Notes under the pieces: generated by a model | Seen by the model: the letters and a program-made list of their open reading frames with translations, nothing else | The model's database searches: none | What the model was told of the DNA's origin: nothing | Translations under genes and position numbers: made by a program | In this document: piece after piece, positions 32,991 to 37,755 of the stretch | Numbering within the stretch: position 1 is the first letter of the stretch | Layout of the letters: each line of letters opens with the position of its first letter | Assembly: GCA_012267425.1 (NCBI GenBank) | Contig: JAAXGO010000012.1 | Coordinates: 1-37,755, forward strand | DNA from: Rhodothermales bacterium | GTDB lineage: Bacteria > Bacteroidota > Rhodothermia > Rhodothermales > Bin80 | Length of the DNA: 37,755 bases | Direction of reading: 5' to 3'

Positions 32991-34418
32991 CTAGCTGCTT
33001 TTGGCGTGGTCGTCCCAATAGTGAGGATCGGACTCGGGGAGCACCATCTTGACTTCCGCCATTGCTATCATGGGAAAGAAGCGCAAAAAAATCAGAAACA
33101 GCGTCAGAAACAGCCCGAAAGATCCAACGAGTGTCAAAACGTCCACGATCGTGGGATTGAAGTAGTCCCAACTGGACGGCAGAAAATCGCGGTGCAACGA
33201 CGTGACCGTGATCACAAAGCGCTCGAACCACATACCGACGTTGACGACGATAGAGGTTACGAATAAGAAGGGGATGCTGCGGCGGAGCCGCTTTATCCAG
33301 AAAAACTGCGGGAACAACAGGTTGCACGACATCATCGTCCAGTACGCCCATGCGTACGGACCCGTCGACCGGTTGAGGAAGGCGTACTGCTCGTATTCGA
33401 CCTGGGAATACCACGCCATGAAGAATTCCGTGATGTACGCGAAGCCTACCATCGTTCCGGTCACCAAGATGATGATCGCCATCTTTTCTAGGTGATCCAT
33501 CGTGATGATATTCCTGATACCGTAGACCTTGCGGGCGACGATAAGCAGCGTCATCACCATGGCGAAGCCCGAAAAAATGGCTCCGGCCACGAAATAGGGC
33601 GGAAAGATGGTCGTATGCCACCCCGGGACAATTGACACCGCGAAGTCGAACGACACGACACTGTGCACCGAAAGTACAAGCGGCGTGGCGAGTGCGGCGA
33701 GGAGCAGGTAGGCTTTTTCGTAATTGCGCCAGTGGCGGTTGGCACCCGTCCAACCGAGCGCGAAAAACGCCGTGACGCGCCGCCGAACGGCCGTTCGGGC
33801 GCGATCGCGTAACGTACCGATGTCGGGAATTAGGCCGACGTACCAAAATATGAGCGATACGGTGAAATAGACGCTAACAGCGAAGACGTCCCAGAGGAGC
33901 GGGCTTTTAAACTGTGGCCACATTTCCATCTGGTTTGGAATCGGCAGCGTCCAGTAAATGACCCATACTCTGCCCACGTGGATCGTCGGAAAGAGCAGCG
34001 CGCAGATCACCGCAAATAGTGTCATCGCTTCTGCCGACCGGTTGATGGCCGTGCGCCATTTCTGGCGGAACAGAAACAGGATGGCAGAAATCAACGTCCC
34101 TGCGTGTCCAATACCGACCCAAAACACGAAGTTAACAATCGGCCAGCCCCAGCCCACCGGGTTGTTGTTGCCCCATACGCCGACCCCGTTCCAGAACAGG
34201 TACGCGATCATCGCCAGCAGCATGACGAGCGCCGTCGACGAGACGGCGAATACCATGTACCACATCGCTGGCGGCTTCTTCTCCGTATGGTAGGAGACGA
34301 GCTGCGTGATCTCGTGGAACCCGAGATTTCCGGTTACGAGCGGTGGCTCACCTGCAGTGTGTGAGGCCGTGTCCACCTTCGTACGGGTCTCGTGGTCAGC
34401 CAAGGTCAGGGCCTCCAT
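32991..34418 (-). CDS. actC: ActC, quinone-binding membrane subunit of ACIII
   Basis: A 475-residue NrfD-like protein with ten membrane helices: [40 protein letters not shown] and [20 protein letters not shown] are landmark segments. It holds the quinol-oxidising site in the ACIII structures known from this group. The start overlaps actB by 23 bases, which suggests coupled translation. It has no cofactor motif itself. Confidence 0.95.
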   Translation of the reverse strand: MEALTLADHETRTKVDTASHTAGEPPLVTGNLGFHEITQLVSYHTEKKPPAMWYMVFAVSSTALVMLLAMIAYLFWNGVGVWGNNNPVGWGWPIVNFVFWVGIGHAGTLISAILFLFRQKWRTAINRSAEAMTLFAVICALLFPTIHVGRVWVIYWTLPIPNQMEMWPQFKSPLLWDVFAVSVYFTVSLIFWYVGLIPDIGTLRDRARTAVRRRVTAFFALGWTGANRHWRNYEKAYLLLAALATPLVLSVHSVVSFDFAVSIVPGWHTTIFPPYFVAGAIFSGFAMVMTLLIVARKVYGIRNIITMDHLEKMAIIILVTGTMVGFAYITEFFMAWYSQVEYEQYAFLNRSTGPYAWAYWTMMSCNLLFPQFFWIKRLRRSIPFLFVTSIVVNVGMWFERFVITVTSLHRDFLPSSWDYFNPTIVDVLTLVGSFGLFLTLFLIFLRFFPMIAMAEVKMVLPESDPHYWDDHAKSS

Positions 34419-37400
34419 TCCTCACGCGCGCCAGATATGACACGCGCGGCTTGACATTCAGCTCGGCGAGCATTGTGTAGCTGCGCTCGTTCCGGCGCTC
34501 AGCACTGACACGGCTGCCCGGATCGTTGATGTCTCCGAAGACGATAGCATCCGCCGAGCAGGCGTCCTGGCATGCCGTCGTCACCTCATCGGTCAATAGA
34601 GGCCTATCTTCGAGCCGAGCACGCTTCTGCGCGTCGCGGATGCGGTGAATGCAAAACGAGCATTTTTCCATCACGCCGCGGAATCGGATCGACACCGTCG
34701 GATTCTGTGCCATCTGGACGGTTTCCGGAATAGTCTTCGACCAGTTGTAAAAATTGAAGCGGCGCACCTTGTACGGGCAGTTGTTCGCGCAATACCGCGT
34801 ACCGATGCACCGGTTGTAGATCATCTGGTTGGTGCCGTCGGGAGAGTGGACAGTTGCAGCCACTGGGCATACTGCCTCACACGGTGCGTTCTCGCAATGC
34901 TGGCACGGAATCGGCTGGAGTACCATCTCTGGCTCGTCGGTCAGAGCGCCGTCGCCACGCGTGACGAAATATCTGTCTACGCGCAGCCAATGGAGTTCAC
35001 GGCCATTACCTACTTCTTCCTTGCCGACGACCTGTACGTTGTTTTCCGCTTGGCATGCCACGATGCACGCTCCACATCCAGTACACGTGTTGAGGTCGAT
35101 CGTCATGCCCCACTGGTTACGGAAGTACCCGCTGTCGCGGAAGGCCGCAGCCTTTTCAGGGTGGTCATCCTCCCACAGCATCGGGTACGTCTCGAATGAC
35201 GTCTTTTCGTCCGACCCAGGCGTGGGTACCTCGCTCTTGAGCGCAAACCGGGGGTTGTCGCGATATTCTTTCAGTGACCCGATTCGCAGCAGCGGGCGTG
35301 CCTCCAGATCGAGCGTGCCGTGGTCTTGTGTCGTAACGATACGGTACGTTTCTCCAGTTGCCTCGACGCGTGCGCCCGTGACGACTGCCCGTCCAGCCTC
35401 GCCCCGCAGTACGGCTACGTTTTGCCCCACGCCCGTCCCTAGTGCTCCGTGCCCGTACACGTCCGTGCGATCGTCGGTATCCCAGAAGGGGGTGTGACGC
35501 TCTTGACGGTCAGAAGAAATGTCGCACCCGTAGCCGAGCGTAAGGGATATCGAATCATCGGCGTGCCCAGGAAGAATCCACGCGGGAATGTCCACGTGGC
35601 GCCCGTTCGCCGAGATGGTCACGACATCCACGTAGTAGCGACCCTTCCGATACGTCACGGCAACGCCCAGATCGGAGGCCGTCTTCGGACTCATCACCGC
35701 AACGTTGTCCCACACGATTTTGGTGACCGGGTCAGGCAGCTCTTGGCACCAGGCGTTGTTGGCGAAGCTGCCGCCGAGCACCGTGGAATCTAGCCTGAAA
35801 ACGAGCTCGAGTCCTTCGGGAGCCATCGTCATTGCGCGCGTTTTGACGGCAACGACCTCAGGTTGCACTTCGGCGTATTCGGAACCAGGTAGGAATCCGT
35901 CGTGGAGAACCTTGCGGAAGGCGCTTTCAAAATTGCCAACCAACAATTCTCTCCACGTGTCGCGCACAAGTTCGTACCCGGAGCCACTTTCTCCGGTCAA
36001 CACGGCGTGGAGTACTTCAATGTCAGACTTAGCATCCTCGTAGAGGGGCGCGATAAGCGGTTGGATAACCGATCGGATGCCGCTCGTGGAGCGCCCGTCG
36101 CCCCATGCTTCGAGGTAATGCGCAGACGGCACGTGCCAGCGCGCGGCCCTGGCTGTCTCATCCACGTGGAGTCCGACGTGGATCGTGTTTACCACGGTAC
36201 GCAGGGCCTCGGCAAATTCCAGGTGCGCCGGTGCATCGTACACCGGATTGACACCGAGAAAAAGGATAGCATCTACCGAGCCTGCCTTCATGTCAGCTGC
36301 GAGCGCCTCCATGGCATCTGTCTGCGGCGAGGCGGCCTCTTCGTCCGTGTCGAGGAGCGTCATTGTCGTGCCGATACTACCGAGCGCGGCGTTGACCGCC
36401 GCACAGGCGGCATGGACGTCGGCATCCTGCGATTCACCGGCGAGTACAATGCCTTGCGGTCCGGCGGCCAAGAGGTCGCGCGCCATTGCGGCGATGAAGG
36501 GATCGCTGTCGTCGGTGTCCGCATCCCCGACTCCGAAGTAGGCCGCGAGGCGGGCGGCCAGGACCGCGATGTCCGACGAGCGCATGCGCTTGCGCCGGTC
36601 AGCCATGCTGCCGGTTACCGAATACGTGCTTTCGACGACGTACAGGCGGCTCATCCGGTCAGCAGGACCATTCAGTCGGCGGCCCCGCGCGAACGACGCG
36701 GTTGCTCCCGTCACATTGCGGGCATGAGGCCCGAGAAAGTCGGCGCTAAGGCTTACAATCACGTCCGCCGACCCGAAATCGTATACTGCGCGGTAGGGCT
36801 TGCCGAAGATCGCCTGATGTCCTAGCGCGGCGTTGTCGTCACCTTCAGGGCGGTATGTAATCCAGGTCAGGCTGCCGTACGTGTCGGCAAGGCGCTGTCT
36901 GAGTACCCGTACAGTTGGCGAAGTCGTTTCGCGACTGACGACGACAATCCGCTTGCCGGCGCTGCCTTCGCGCAGGCTCCGGCAGAACGCCAGAAAATCG
37001 TCCCATGTCGATGCCTGAGAGCCGTGTCGTACGTGCCGCGAGCGGTCCGGGTCGTAGAGATTCAAGAGCGAGGCCTGTTCGAACAAACCCGCCTTTCCGA
37101 GGGAGTCCGGGTGCTGTGGATTGCCTTCGATTTTTGTGGGTCGCCCGTCGTTACTCTTGACAAGTAGAGGGCTCAGCGCTCCGCGATGCGGCATGGCCGT
37201 GGCGTAGCGCAGCGGAACGCCCGGGGTGAGGTCGTCCGGGCGATCGGCGAACGGCATGACTTTCTCAATCGGGCGGCGGCAGCCGACGACACCCGCCATG
37301 GCCATCGACGCGCCCAGTATCTGTAGAAAATGGCGCCTGGACGTTCCCGTCGGCGGATCTGAAGCCCCCGGCAAGAACTCCTGCCGGTTGGTCTCGGCGA

Positions 37401-37479
37401 AGGCCGGGTTTTTCGAGAGGTGGGCGGAGCTGCGCCACTGCCGCTCTTGTATGCCCTCAACAACGGGAAGGGGAATCAT
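34396..37479 (-). CDS. actB: ActB, molybdopterin-like and Fe-S subunit of ACIII
   Basis: 1027 residues from the start I chose ([20 protein letters not shown]); the ORF track extends 57 residues further into actA. A twin-arginine signal [21 protein letters not shown] with a lipobox-like Cys marks Tat export and possible lipidation. A molybdopterin oxidoreductase-like fold without an obvious Mo ligand region fills the first ~700 residues. The C-terminal part binds several Fe-S clusters: [46 protein letters not shown] and KCSFCIHR with [10 protein letters not shown]. It links the periplasmic haems to the quinol site. Confidence 0.95.
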   Translation of the reverse strand: MIPLPVVEGIQERQWRSSAHLSKNPAFAETNRQEFLPGASDPPTGTSRRHFLQILGASMAMAGVVGCRRPIEKVMPFADRPDDLTPGVPLRYATAMPHRGALSPLLVKSNDGRPTKIEGNPQHPDSLGKAGLFEQASLLNLYDPDRSRHVRHGSQASTWDDFLAFCRSLREGSAGKRIVVVSRETTSPTVRVLRQRLADTYGSLTWITYRPEGDDNAALGHQAIFGKPYRAVYDFGSADVIVSLSADFLGPHARNVTGATASFARGRRLNGPADRMSRLYVVESTYSVTGSMADRRKRMRSSDIAVLAARLAAYFGVGDADTDDSDPFIAAMARDLLAAGPQGIVLAGESQDADVHAACAAVNAALGSIGTTMTLLDTDEEAASPQTDAMEALAADMKAGSVDAILFLGVNPVYDAPAHLEFAEALRTVVNTIHVGLHVDETARAARWHVPSAHYLEAWGDGRSTSGIRSVIQPLIAPLYEDAKSDIEVLHAVLTGESGSGYELVRDTWRELLVGNFESAFRKVLHDGFLPGSEYAEVQPEVVAVKTRAMTMAPEGLELVFRLDSTVLGGSFANNAWCQELPDPVTKIVWDNVAVMSPKTASDLGVAVTYRKGRYYVDVVTISANGRHVDIPAWILPGHADDSISLTLGYGCDISSDRQERHTPFWDTDDRTDVYGHGALGTGVGQNVAVLRGEAGRAVVTGARVEATGETYRIVTTQDHGTLDLEARPLLRIGSLKEYRDNPRFALKSEVPTPGSDEKTSFETYPMLWEDDHPEKAAAFRDSGYFRNQWGMTIDLNTCTGCGACIVACQAENNVQVVGKEEVGNGRELHWLRVDRYFVTRGDGALTDEPEMVLQPIPCQHCENAPCEAVCPVAATVHSPDGTNQMIYNRCIGTRYCANNCPYKVRRFNFYNWSKTIPETVQMAQNPTVSIRFRGVMEKCSFCIHRIRDAQKRARLEDRPLLTDEVTTACQDACSADAIVFGDINDPGSRVSAERRNERSYTMLAELNVKPRVSYLARVRNGGPDLG

Positions 37480-37487
37480 CGCCTCGC

Positions 37488-37755
37488 CTAGTAGTGACAC
37501 GCAGAGCAGTTGGTCGGCGGCCGGATACCTGCACTCTGAATCCGGTCCAGATTTCGTTCCACAAAGTCTGGCGGCTGCACGTAGTCCATGTTTGTGACCT
37601 GGCCAGGAGGCCTCAGGTACAGCTCCGGCTGCCTGTGGCAGTCGAGACACCAGCCCATCGAGAGCGGCTCGACCTGCCGGATGACATCCATTTCGTTAAC
37701 CGGGCCGTGGCAGGTTTCGCAGCCGACACCAACGTTGAGGTGCACGGCGTGGCTA
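37488..37755 (-). CDS. actA: ActA, multihaem cytochrome c subunit of ACIII, C-terminal part
   Basis: Only the last ~88 residues are in the window; the gene continues past base 37755. Three haem c motifs are visible: CETCH, CLDCH and CSACH, the last two residues before the stop. ActA of this family carries five. The coding frame is open to the window edge, reading SHAVHLNVGVGCETCHGPVN. Its TAG is eight bases before the actB start. The ORF track's Met is an internal GTG, not a real start. Confidence 0.92.
   Translation of the reverse strand, partial: SHAVHLNVGVGCETCHGPVNEMDVIRQVEPLSMGWCLDCHRQPELYLRPPGQVTNMDYVQPPDFVERNLDRIQSAGIRPPTNCSACHY

Noticed and set aside
32265-33266. 333-aa plus-strand ORF opposite actD/actC
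   Set aside because: It is a shadow of strong actD and actC genes and shows no domain or ribosome binding site.

Overview
The window looks like a chromosome segment from an aerobic, membrane-respiring bacterium of the Bacteroidota/Rhodothermota. Three things support this. The right end carries an alternative complex III (act) cluster running directly into a caa3 oxidase, the arrangement known from Rhodothermus. A secreted protein ends in a type IX secretion sorting domain (YPNPFNPTTTI...). YbeY has the variant metal motif seen in Bacteroidota. No rRNA, tRNA or CRISPR array was seen.

Layout. (1) 1-1692, minus strand: the start of hsdR and a 5'-truncated hsdS. The missing hsdS end is joined directly to the last ~35 codons of a plus-strand transposase. 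(2) 2039-2958: an unknown gene and ybeY, convergent with metF; then a tandem-DoxX membrane protein. (3) 5421-15546: a tight ten-gene plus-strand operon. It holds a CydA-like membrane protein without CydB, three membrane-bound or secreted c-type cytochrome proteins, a radical SAM/SPASM enzyme, a small ferredoxin, an orphan protein, a 636-residue universal-stress/rubredoxin-like fusion, an Mrp/NBP35-type ATPase and a zinc-ribbon protein. Five copies of one ~50-residue domain, resembling the PCP_red domain at the C-terminus of protochlorophyllide reductase BchB/ChlB, lie in three of these proteins. (4) 15500-16436: two unknown minus-strand genes. (5) 16578-21672: a cupredoxin lipoprotein with a good terminator, then a cytochrome c oxidase operon (I, III, IV, two small membrane proteins, II). 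(6) 21929-24758: a T9SS-exported lipase-like protein and a small exported barrel-like protein. (7) 24759-25208: an intergenic gap with a degenerate group II intron domain V. (8) 25209-37755, minus strand: actA(partial)BCDEF, a small membrane gene, sco1, and caa3 subunits II, I, III and a IV-cytochrome c fusion.

How they work together. Electrons from quinol enter ACIII and pass to the caa3 oxidase. A second, A1-type oxidase is probably fed by soluble or lipid-anchored carriers, possibly the cupredoxin. The bd-like operon would be a third respiratory module. It has a CydA-type haem-binding core but cytochrome c subunits in place of CydB. Its downstream half looks like a maturation cassette (radical SAM, ferredoxin, Fe-S carrier ATPase, repeated tetrapyrrole-reductase-type domains). 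My leading hypothesis is that this cassette makes or inserts a modified tetrapyrrole into the CydA-like complex. That is inference from domain content and synteny, not shown by the sequence itself.
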